Source: Clostridia bacterium (lineage in GTDB: Bacteria; Bacillota; Clostridia; Oscillospirales; CAG-382). From it: 5,507 bases of DNA. Below, piece by piece: positions 1 through 5,507 of the stretch; the stretch's first letter is position 1; every line of letters starts with the position of its first letter. Location of the stretch: NCBI GenBank assembly GCA_900757905.1, contig CAAEPN010000252.1:1-5507 (forward strand), read 5' to 3'. The position numbers and the translations under genes were made by a program. The notes beneath the pieces were generated by a model. It did not search any database, was not told where the DNA came from, and saw only the letters and a list, made by a program, of their open reading frames with translations.

Positions 1-255
1 AAAGACGGCGTCGTTAAGACCTATCACGACGGCACGCTAAAAGATACGCGCACGCTTTCCGGGTTGGAGCTTGGCTACATCGGTTTTCGCTGCGCAAGTC
101 CTGAAAGCTTTACCGCCGATAATATCGTGGTCAAGGACGGCGACGGCAAGGTTCTTCTGAATGCGGATTTTGACGATGATAATTTGAACGGCTTTGCCGG
201 TATTCCGATTGTGGACGGCGTATTGTCGCTTGATTCGTCGAAGCTTTCCTCTTCG
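1..255 (+). other. End of a LamG/concanavalin-like module preceding the GH78 core
   Basis: Codons 1-85 read as the last strands of a concanavalin/LamG-type sandwich: a short KDGVVKTYHDG strand, then GYIGFRCASPESFTADNIVV. This resembles the 'G-x-x-G-F-R ... D-N-I-x-V' ending common in LamG-like modules. A strand pair follows (KVLLNADFDDDNLNGF, then VDGVLSLDSS) that leads into the rhamnosidase N-terminal domain. From memory, clostridial GH78 proteins often carry such a module between an N-terminal fibronectin-like part and the catalytic core. The first half of the module is outside the window. The assignment rests on motif resemblance only. Confidence 0.55.
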
Positions 256-3200
256 ATCATTTTGCGCAAATCCACCGGCGTTGTAAAAGCCGAAAGTGCG
301 CCTATGTTCCGCAAGGACTTCACGGTGGACGCGAACAAGACTGTCAAGTCTGCACGCCTTTATGCCACGGCTGCCGGCACGTATGACGCTTACATCAACG
401 GCAAACGTGTGACCGACAGTGTGCTTAATCCCGGTATGACGGCGTATGACGACCATATGCTCTATCAGACCTTCGATGTGACCGACCTTGTAAAGAGCGG
501 CGATAACGCCATTGGCGTCTATCTCGGTCACGGTTGGTTCAACCGTGCGCTTCGCGGCTTCGGCTCGGCGCTTGCGTTCTATGGAAAATTAGCTGTGTTC
601 TACACCGACGGCACAAGCGATGTAATCGTTTCGGACGATTCGTGGAGTTTCTACCGCTATGGACCGATCTTGGACGACGATATCTTTAACGGCTTCAAAT
701 ATGACGCGCTCATCGAAAAATCGCTTGACGGCTGGAATGAACCGGGCTTTGACGACTCCTCCTGGGACGCTCCGGCAATCCTTGAGGCAAACCGCATTGT
801 TTCCAACGGTCAAACGCCGGAAATTATTGCACAGAATCTGCCGCTTATCCGCCCGACCATGAGTCTTCCGGCACTTTCGGTCACCGAACCGGAGGAGGGC
901 GTTTACGTCTACGATTTCGGTCAGAATATCGCGGGCGTTGTGCGCGTGACGGCCTCCGCGCCGGCCGGCACAGTCTTAAAGCTGCGCCATGCCGAAATTT
1001 TAAACCGTGAAAACATGAGCGGTGCGACCGGCGAACCCGGCACCATTTATACCGGCAATCTGCCGCGTGCCGAAGCCACCGATACCTATACTTTCCGCGG
1101 CGATAAGGGCGAAGAGACCTTTGAACCGTTCTTTACCTATCACGGCTTCCGGTATCTCGAAATTACCGGTCTTGATAAGCCGCTTCCGTTAGAGGACGTC
1201 ACTGCGCTTTTACTCATGAGCGACCTTGAGCAGACAAGCGAATTCGATTCCTCCAACGCGCTTGTCAACCGTCTCTATCTCAACTCGCTCTGGAGCGCGC
1301 GCGACAACTTTATCAACGTGCCGACCGACTGTCCGCAACGCGGCGAACGCTTTGGATGGACGGGTGACGCGCAGATCTTTGCACGTACCGGTTCATATCT
1401 CATGGATGTCAACGCATTCTATCAGAAATATTGTATGGATATGCGCGATACATCTACCAATAACCGCATTATCGCCGACGTTTCACCGGCTTCGGTGGGC
1501 AACGGCTGGTACGGACAGGGCGACCGAAAGGGCGCGACCAACGGTTGGGGCGACGCAATCGTTATCATCCCGTATCAGATGTATATGCAGTACGGCAACA
1601 AAGCGGTACTGACCGAAAACTACGAAACCATGTGCAACTGGATGGATTATCTCGTTTCCACCAGTGAAAATTACATTCGCGACGAGAGTTGGACGGGTGA
1701 CTGGCTGCCGGTTGGCGAGCCGAAATCGCCGATCGCCTTGACCGACACGGCGTTCTGCGCTTACAGCGCAAGCCTGCTTGCCGAGATTTCCGATATTTTA
1801 GGCAAACCCGACAAGGCTGCCGAATACCGTGCATTATATGAAAATTACCGCACCGCTTGGCGCGCAAAGTTCTTAACCGGCGGCGAAGGCGGCAAAACCA
1901 TTTGCGGCACGCAGACCTCGTATGTTCTCGGCATCAAATTCGGACTGTTTGATGAGGACGAAATGGCGGAGGCTGCTGAAAATCTTACCAAAAACATCAA
2001 GTCGCGCGGCTGGCATTTGACGACCGGCTTCTTGGGCTTAAGCTACTTGAATCCCGTTTTGTCCGACACCGGTTATTCCGACGTGGCCTATAAGCTTCTC
2101 GAACAAGAGGAATATCCGTCGTGGTTATACAGCGTTACCACCGGTTCGACCACCATTTGGGAGAGCTGGTACGCGTTCCGTACCTATGCGGACGGCTCCA
2201 GTGCTGCCAACGGCGAATCGTATAACCACTTCTCTTACGGCGCGGTCTCCGAATGGCTGTTCCGCTATGTGCTCGGTATCGAACGCGACGAAAACGCCGT
2301 CGCCTACAAGCATATTATCCTGAAACCTGAATTCGGCGGCAGCTTTACCCATGCGAAAGGCTCGTACAACTCCGTGCGCGGCAAAATTGAAAGCGGTTGG
2401 ACGCTTGACAAAGAGTCCGGCGCGTTCACCTATCATACGGTCGTTCCGGCCAACACCACCGCAACGCTGTATCTTCCGGCAGAGAGCGCCGAAAGCGTTG
2501 TGACCGAAGGCGGAAAACCGGTAAGCGAATCGAAGGGCGTGACCTTTGTTTCCTACAAAGACGGCGCGATGGTCTATGAGCTGGAAAGCGGCACATACGA
2601 CTTTGCCGTTACAGTTGACCCGAAAGCAAACGACATTACCTCTGTCAAGCTCACCAACGCGCAGAAGATAGATGCCTCTGTTACGGCGGACGGCAAGACC
2701 TTTACCGCGTTCCCGTCTACCTTCATTTCGTCCCAAAAGTCGGTTGTCTTAAATGTCACAACCTCCGATGAGAACTATACTTTCTTACGTTTCACCGGCG
2801 ACGACGGCAAGACCTATGAAAACGGCGAAGCGGTCAGCGGCGACAACAACTTAAATCTGTTATTTGCTTACACCGGTGGGGACGACGGCACAGACGGCAA
2901 AAAGACTGTGACCTTGACCGGCGTGAGCGGCGTGACGATCGCCGTGAACGGCGAAGAAACGGCACTGCCGTATACCGGCTCGTTCGATAAGGGCACAGAA
3001 ATCAAGATCGAAGTGCTTTCCGTTCCGGACGGCTACGAATTTGCTGCGATCGGCGACGCGCGCGGCGTCGGCAGCAAGGTCTATTTAAAGCCGCTTGCCG
3101 ATTTCACCGCTGAGGTCGCAATCAAAACAGAGCTTTACCGCAAGGGTTATGATATTTTCTTCGGCTTTGACGAGAATGTCGATTATTGGAAAGGCGGAAA

Positions 3201-5421
3201 CGCGGCAATCACTTGGGAAGAGGGCGGCTATATGCGCTTCAAGGCTGCCCAAAAGAGCGACGGCTCGTTTGACCCGCGTGCCGGTTACAATTTCACCGAA
3301 TCAAAGAGCACGATAACCGGTGGCGACTATGTCCCGGCTTCCAAATATGAGAGCTTAACGATCGGTTACATTGCCGACAGCGTGGCAGGGGATTCCAGAC
3401 CGGTTATGTACATTGCCACGGAGGATCAGCCGAGCTACATAAATCCCGTGCGTGAAAGAGGCGCCACTTCGAAGATTCTTGCTTCGTATGCCGACGGCAA
3501 GACCTTGCGCGAGGTGACCTATTCGCTTAGCGATTGGAGCGCATGGACCGGCAACATTAAGGAGATCTATCTCGATATTATCGATAACGTAGACGGCGAC
3601 CTGCGCGTGGATTACATCCTTATCAAGCGCGGCGCTATCAAGCTCACCGTCAAGACCGAAGGTCTTTCCGACGCGGTCTACACCTATAAGGGCGGCGAAA
3701 CAGTCGATCTCTCCACGCTTGCTGAAGCCGCAAAAGAGGGCTTCCTAGGCTTCACGCTCGAAAACGGCTCGACCGATTATGTGACAAGCGTTACCATGAC
3801 CGACGATATCACACTGTATGCAAACTACAAAGAGGTCGTTTTACCGATCACGGTGTTCGACTTTGAGGATAACACCAAGCAGGGCTGGAACGTCATGAAC
3901 GGCGGCGCTTCTTCGGTGACGAACGGTGTGTATAAGGTCGCATTTGATACGGCAAAGGCGGACGCATGGCTGTATAACGCAAATCTGTCGCTTGACGCCA
4001 ATACGCTGCGCTATGTCGTTGTCAAAATGCGTCATAACATTCCGCAGGGCGCGACCGGCTCCAAAAAATTCGAGGTGTTCTTTGTCCGCACCATCGATAC
4101 GCCGTGGCAGGCGCATTTGTGTGCCTCTGTCGCCCAACAGCCCGCGTCCGACGAGTTTGTGACCTATGTTGTCGATATGAAAAACTGCTCGTATTGGAAC
4201 GGTACGGTCAACCGCTTGCGTATCGATCCGTTTGAGGTCACGTCTCCGACCGAGGGCGCATACACCTTTGAGATCGACGAAATCGCCGTTACCGCTCCGG
4301 CCACGCTCATTCTCGACGGCGGCTATGACGGCGCTGAAAAACAAACGCTCACTGTCCCGGCACATGTACCGTATGACTTGACAGCGCTTGAAGCACCGAC
4401 ACGCACCGGTTATACCTTCCTTGGCTACACCGACGGCAAGAGCGATGAGATTTTGAAAACGGTCACACTTACCCAGAATACCACGCTGTACGCAGCATGG
4501 GAAAAGCCGAATTCGGTTGTTTGGGACTTTTCCGGCGGCGAAAAGCAGGGTTGGAACGTGCAGAATGCTACCGGCAGCGTTTCGGATGGCGTATTTAAAG
4601 CGGCGTTCTCGACAAGCAATGCCGATCTTTGGTTTTTCAACTCCTCGAATATCAACATTGACGCGTCTGTTATGCGATATGTGGTTGTGGAACTCAAACA
4701 CAATATCCCGGCCGGTTCGACCGGCTCCAAGCCGTTTGAGGTGTTCTTCACGCGCACGACTGACACGCCGTGGCAGCAGCACCTTTCGGCGAATATCAAG
4801 CAAAAGGCAGCCGGCGATTTTGATACGTATATTGTCGATATGAAAACCTGTACCAATTGGAACGGCACGGTCAACCGCTTAAGAATCGACCCGTTTGAAG
4901 TGAAATCGCCGACCGAGGGTGCGTATACAGTGGAAATAAAGAGCATCCGCGTCAGCGGCGAAGCCAAGCTTACGCTTGTGGACGGCGAAAGCAAGCAGGT
5001 CAAGACCATTCCGTCCGGTGTGACGATCAATTTGGCGGATTATGCAAAATCCTCCGAGGATGGACGCGAATTCTTAGGCTATGCGGAAACGCCGGATGGC
5101 AAGGTTATCGAAAGCATTGCCGTTAACCGGGAAAAGACATTGTACGCGGTCTGGAAGACGGTGGCGCCGACTGTGTCGGCAGGCAGCACCGGCGTGACTG
5201 CGACAAGCACAGCCAAAGCGACGCTTGCTGTGGCGCTTTATGACGCGGACGGCCGATTGACGGATTCAGCTTTGTGTGAATTTACCGGTTCTGTCGAAAA
5301 GACCTATGCGGAGTTAGGACTTGATCTAAGCGGCGTTCATACGGTAAAGGCTTATCTGTTTGACGGCGAAGCAAGCAAGGTAAGACCGTTATGCGAAGCG
5401 TCCTCATATACAGTTGATTAG
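1..5421 (+). CDS. Multidomain family 78 alpha-L-rhamnosidase, 5' end missing
   Basis: The frame is open from base 1 to TAG at 5419-5421 (1806 codons), and no true start lies in the window. The TTG at 64 is not a credible start: codons 1-21 continue the same domain and no ribosome-binding site precedes it. GH78 enzymes hydrolyse terminal alpha-L-rhamnosides with inversion. The GH78 core is complete: a rhamnosidase N-terminal beta domain, a concanavalin-like domain (YDFGQNIAGVVRV), a six-hairpin barrel with TDCPQRGERFGWTGD and TTIWESW, and a C-terminal beta domain. The next ~936 codons are accessory: two unassigned beta segments, three CBM-like sandwiches alternating with three InlB-type repeats, and an Ig-like end. 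A typical GH78 enzyme has about 900-1100 residues, so this one is unusually long. A signal peptide is expected upstream but not seen. There is no C-terminal surface anchor. No frameshift or internal stop was found. The family call is firm; the natural substrate is unknown. Confidence 0.95.
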   Translation, partial: KDGVVKTYHDGTLKDTRTLSGLELGYIGFRCASPESFTADNIVVKDGDGKVLLNADFDDDNLNGFAGIPIVDGVLSLDSSKLSSSIILRKSTGVVKAESAPMFRKDFTVDANKTVKSARLYATAAGTYDAYINGKRVTDSVLNPGMTAYDDHMLYQTFDVTDLVKSGDNAIGVYLGHGWFNRALRGFGSALAFYGKLAVFYTDGTSDVIVSDDSWSFYRYGPILDDDIFNGFKYDALIEKSLDGWNEPGFDDSSWDAPAILEANRIVSNGQTPEIIAQNLPLIRPTMSLPALSVTEPEEGVYVYDFGQNIAGVVRVTASAPAGTVLKLRHAEILNRENMSGATGEPGTIYTGNLPRAEATDTYTFRGDKGEETFEPFFTYHGFRYLEITGLDKPLPLEDVTALLLMSDLEQTSEFDSSNALVNRLYLNSLWSARDNFINVPTDCPQRGERFGWTGDAQIFARTGSYLMDVNAFYQKYCMDMRDTSTNNRIIADVSPASVGNGWYGQGDRKGATNGWGDAIVIIPYQMYMQYGNKAVLTENYETMCNWMDYLVSTSENYIRDESWTGDWLPVGEPKSPIALTDTAFCAYSASLLAEISDILGKPDKAAEYRALYENYRTAWRAKFLTGGEGGKTICGTQTSYVLGIKFGLFDEDEMAEAAENLTKNIKSRGWHLTTGFLGLSYLNPVLSDTGYSDVAYKLLEQEEYPSWLYSVTTGSTTIWESWYAFRTYADGSSAANGESYNHFSYGAVSEWLFRYVLGIERDENAVAYKHIILKPEFGGSFTHAKGSYNSVRGKIESGWTLDKESGAFTYHTVVPANTTATLYLPAESAESVVTEGGKPVSESKGVTFVSYKDGAMVYELESGTYDFAVTVDPKANDITSVKLTNAQKIDASVTADGKTFTAFPSTFISSQKSVVLNVTTSDENYTFLRFTGDDGKTYENGEAVSGDNNLNLLFAYTGGDDGTDGKKTVTLTGVSGVTIAVNGEETALPYTGSFDKGTEIKIEVLSVPDGYEFAAIGDARGVGSKVYLKPLADFTAEVAIKTELYRKGYDIFFGFDENVDYWKGGNAAITWEEGGYMRFKAAQKSDGSFDPRAGYNFTESKSTITGGDYVPASKYESLTIGYIADSVAGDSRPVMYIATEDQPSYINPVRERGATSKILASYADGKTLREVTYSLSDWSAWTGNIKEIYLDIIDNVDGDLRVDYILIKRGAIKLTVKTEGLSDAVYTYKGGETVDLSTLAEAAKEGFLGFTLENGSTDYVTSVTMTDDITLYANYKEVVLPITVFDFEDNTKQGWNVMNGGASSVTNGVYKVAFDTAKADAWLYNANLSLDANTLRYVVVKMRHNIPQGATGSKKFEVFFVRTIDTPWQAHLCASVAQQPASDEFVTYVVDMKNCSYWNGTVNRLRIDPFEVTSPTEGAYTFEIDEIAVTAPATLILDGGYDGAEKQTLTVPAHVPYDLTALEAPTRTGYTFLGYTDGKSDEILKTVTLTQNTTLYAAWEKPNSVVWDFSGGEKQGWNVQNATGSVSDGVFKAAFSTSNADLWFFNSSNINIDASVMRYVVVELKHNIPAGSTGSKPFEVFFTRTTDTPWQQHLSANIKQKAAGDFDTYIVDMKTCTNWNGTVNRLRIDPFEVKSPTEGAYTVEIKSIRVSGEAKLTLVDGESKQVKTIPSGVTINLADYAKSSEDGREFLGYAETPDGKVIESIAVNREKTLYAVWKTVAPTVSAGSTGVTATSTAKATLAVALYDADGRLTDSALCEFTGSVEKTYAELGLDLSGVHTVKAYLFDGEASKVRPLCEASSYTVD
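298..2610 (+). other. GH78 catalytic core (N, concanavalin-like, six-hairpin and C domains)
   Basis: There are four parts. (1) The rhamnosidase N-terminal beta domain (about 298-785) contains YINGKRVTD, LNPGMTAYDD and GVYLGHGWF. (2) The concanavalin-like domain (about 835-1170) contains VYDFGQNIAGVVRV, LRHAEIL and FEPFFTYHGFRYLEI. (3) The six-hairpin (alpha/alpha)6 barrel spans about 1219-2280. (4) The C-terminal beta domain (about 2281-2610) begins near HIILKPEFGG. The predicted general acid is Glu449 (1345-1347) in TDCPQRGERFGWTGD, matching Glu636 of Streptomyces avermitilis SaRha78A. The predicted general base is Glu721 (2161-2163) in TTIWESW, matching Glu895 there. The gap between them is 272 residues against 259 in that enzyme. 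Asp443 (1327-1329), Trp453 (1357-1359) and Asp456 (1366-1368) of the pocket motif are also present. The core looks intact and active. Rhamnose specificity is inferred from family membership. Confidence 0.93.
2611..3147 (+). other. Two unassigned beta-rich segments joined by a Gly/Asp linker
   Basis: Between the GH78 core and the first CBM-like module lie about 179 codons that I cannot place in a named family. The first part (about 2611-2871) alternates short hydrophobic strands and turns (ITSVKLTNAQ, SVVLNVTT, NYTFLRFTGDDG), like an Ig-like or bacterial-repeat sandwich. The linker GGDDGTDGKK (2875-2904) looks flexible. The second part (about 2905-3147: VTLTGVSGVTIAVNGEE, GTEIKIEVLSVPDGYEF) resembles short bacterial surface repeats that present a beta hairpin. 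No catalytic motif is visible. A spacer or stalk role is inferred from position and composition. Confidence 0.5.
3148..3636 (+). other. CBM-like beta-sandwich module A (divergent copy)
   Basis: This is a segment of about 163 codons opening with FFGFDENVDYWKGGNAAITW and closing with WTGNIKEIYLDIIDN...LRVDYILIKRG. The opening (hydrophobic strand, F-D-x-x, then a strand ending in Trp) and the closing W-x-G-x-I/V...L-x-I/L-D followed by a D-x-I strand have the layout of modules B and C. Overall identity to them is low. Similar endings occur in jelly-roll carbohydrate-binding modules attached to glycoside hydrolases. Sugar binding is inferred and no ligand is known. It is followed directly by an InlB-type repeat, as B and C are. 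Confidence 0.55.
3637..3828 (+). repeat. InlB-type (Listeria/Bacteroides, Flg_new) repeat 1
   Basis: About 64 codons with the InlB B-repeat pattern: an opening strand (KLTVKTEGL), a Gly-rich turn and a strand start (YKGGETVDLSTLAEAA), a G-F-x-G-F strand, a variable hairpin, and an ending close to 'D-x-T-L-Y-A-x-Y/W' (DDITLYANYK). It is the least typical of the three copies because it ends in Tyr rather than Trp. In surface proteins these ubiquitin-like units act as spacers or contact elements. Here it separates modules A and B. Confidence 0.7.
3847..4290 (+). repeat. Duplicated CBM-like beta-sandwich module B
   Basis: A module of about 148 codons starting ITVFDFEDNTKQGWNV and ending WNGTVNRLRIDPFEV...FEIDEIAV. 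Hand alignment with module C gives about 92 identities in about 149 positions (62%). Conserved aromatics that could line a sugar site are Trp at 3886-3888, 3967-3969, 4105-4107 (DTPWQ) and 4195-4197. A single shared Cys lies at 4186-4188. The module has the layout of a jelly-roll CBM, with a hydrophobic first strand, several long strands (YVVVKMRHNIP, KFEVFFVRT) and a W-x-G...L-R-I-D end. I cannot name a CBM family, and binding is inferred. Confidence 0.65.
4303..4500 (+). repeat. InlB-type (Listeria/Bacteroides, Flg_new) repeat 2
   Basis: This is the most canonical of the three repeats, at about 66 codons. It opens with LILDGGYDG, has the central APTRTGYTFLGYTDGK that typifies the family (P-x-R-x-G-Y-x-F-x-G-Y/W), and closes with QNTTLYAAWE. 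It links modules B and C. This copy makes the family assignment secure for the two weaker ones in equivalent positions. Confidence 0.88.
4513..4953 (+). repeat. Duplicated CBM-like beta-sandwich module C
   Basis: A module of about 147 codons paralogous to module B, starting SVVWDFSGGEKQGWNV and ending WNGTVNRLRIDPFEV...VEIKSIRV. Equivalent landmarks lie 663-666 bases downstream of those in B: Trp at 4552-4554, 4630-4632, 4771-4773 and 4858-4860, and Cys at 4849-4851. Identity to B is concentrated in the second half; the first ~45 residues have diverged most. The duplicated unit is sandwich plus InlB-type repeat, about 222 codons. Both copies are in frame with no sign of decay. Sugar binding is inferred. 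Confidence 0.65.
4966..5154 (+). repeat. InlB-type (Listeria/Bacteroides, Flg_new) repeat 3
   Basis: About 63 codons: an opening strand KLTLVDGESK, IPSGVTINLADYA, then GREFLGYAETPDGKVI and the ending REKTLYAVWK. The F-L-G-Y and T-L-Y-A-V-W signatures match repeat 2, while the rest has diverged much more than the sandwich modules B and C have. It connects module C to the C-terminal segment. Confidence 0.8.
5158..5418 (+). other. C-terminal Ig-like segment, no anchor motif
   Basis: The last 87 codons (TVAPTVSAGSTGVTATST... to SSYTVD) form short beta strands, including ATLAVALYDADGRL, which resembles small Ig/fibronectin-like end domains of clostridial surface proteins. There is no LPXTG with hydrophobic tail, no SLH repeat, no paired dockerin loop and no terminal membrane segment. 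The protein is therefore probably released, or held by its sugar-binding or upstream modules. The fold assignment is tentative. Confidence 0.5.
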
Positions 5422-5432
5422 CTGAAAAGAGC

Positions 5433-5464
5433 GGAGCAGAGATGTTAAACATCTCTGCTCCTTT
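5433..5464. terminator. Intrinsic terminator after the rhamnosidase gene, possibly bidirectional
   Basis: A perfect inverted repeat begins 11 bases after the stop codon: GGAGCAGAGATGT (5433-5445) pairs with ACATCTCTGCTCC (5449-5461), giving a 13-bp stem around a 3-base loop (or 12 bp with a 5-base loop). On the + strand it is followed by TTTGCTT, a short and imperfect T tract. On the - strand the same hairpin is followed by GCTCTTTTC, so it could also stop transcription of a gene coming from the right. The stem is very stable and its position is exactly that of a gene-end terminator. Confidence 0.88.
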
Positions 5465-5507
5465 GCTTGTCTATCGGTCGGGGCGGCGCCTGTATTTTGC
5501 CCTGCTT
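5465..5507. other. Short window-edge segment, possible end of a convergent gene
   Basis: The 43 bases after the terminator hold no + strand start with a ribosome-binding site. On the - strand one frame enters from the right edge (5506) and stops at 5471-5473, reading SRAKYRRRPDR and then TAG. That stop lies 9 bases short of the shared hairpin, the spacing expected for a convergent gene using the same terminator. Eleven residues are too few to identify a product or to prove coding, so this is only a possibility. Confidence 0.25.

Noticed and set aside
64..66. TTG as the start of the large gene
   Set aside because: The same frame is open upstream to base 1 with domain-consistent residues, and there is no Shine-Dalgarno sequence. 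The gene is truncated by the window edge.
37..531. Open frame of 164 codons on the - strand
   Set aside because: It is antisense to the rhamnosidase N-terminal domain, has no recognisable motif, and overlaps well-conserved sense coding sequence completely.
1226..1612. Open frame of 128 codons on the + strand in another phase
   Set aside because: It overlaps the catalytic general-acid motif in the true frame. Its translation is Arg/Ser/Thr-rich low-quality sequence with no domain.
2125..2736. Open frame of 203 codons on the - strand
   Set aside because: It is antisense to the end of the GH78 barrel, including the conserved TTIWESW motif, which is clearly the coding strand. The product resembles no family and its composition is typical of a codon-bias shadow.
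3841..4803. Open frame of 320 codons on the - strand
   Set aside because: It lies entirely opposite the B/C module coding region. Its translation is Arg/His/Val-rich with no recognisable domain, its internal repetition only mirrors the sense-strand duplication, and it has no plausible ribosome-binding site. The + strand reading explains the DNA fully.
3637..5154. Repeats as a CRISPR array or a mobile-element signature
   Set aside because: The repeats are long, diverged, in-frame protein modules 660-odd bases apart. There are no short identical direct repeats with spacers, no terminal inverted repeats and no transposase.
1..5507. tRNA, rRNA, riboswitch or promoter
   Set aside because: Coding sequence fills bases 1-5421, and the remaining 86 bases hold only the terminator hairpin and a short edge segment. 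No such element could be recognised.

Overview
The window is almost entirely one very large, 5'-truncated gene on the + strand. The frame is open from base 1 and runs 1806 codons to a TAG at 5419-5421. It encodes a multidomain, presumably secreted, inverting alpha-L-rhamnosidase of glycoside hydrolase family 78. A strong hairpin terminator follows immediately, and the last 46 bases hold at most the tail of a convergent gene.

The organism is most likely a Gram-positive anaerobe of the Clostridia (Oscillospiraceae/Lachnospiraceae-like, gut or rumen). This is inferred from three things: roughly balanced GC with mixed codon use; the pairing of a GH78 core with InlB-type (Listeria/Bacteroides, Flg_new) repeats; and a long chain of beta-sandwich accessory modules. 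No species is recognised and there is no phylogenetic marker.

Layout, numbering codons from base 1: (i) codons 1-85, the end of a LamG/concanavalin-like module that starts upstream; (ii) codons ~100-870, a complete GH78 core (N-terminal beta domain, concanavalin-like domain, six-hairpin (alpha/alpha)6 barrel, C-terminal beta domain) with both expected catalytic glutamates; (iii) codons ~871-1049, two unassigned beta-rich segments split by a Gly/Asp linker; (iv) codons ~1050-1718, a three-fold alternation of [beta-sandwich, CBM-like module]-[InlB-type repeat], in which the second and third sandwiches are clear duplicates (about 62% identical by hand alignment); (v) codons 1720-1806, a C-terminal Ig-like segment with no LPXTG, SLH or dockerin signature.

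The inferred function is removal of terminal alpha-L-rhamnose from plant or microbial glycans (for example pectic rhamnogalacturonan side chains or rhamnosylated glycosides). The long C-terminal half would supply carbohydrate binding and spacing. The most interesting part is the repeated sandwich module with its conserved W-x-G...L-R-I-D signature, which may be an undescribed carbohydrate-binding family. No RNA gene, CRISPR array, mobile element or promoter was seen.
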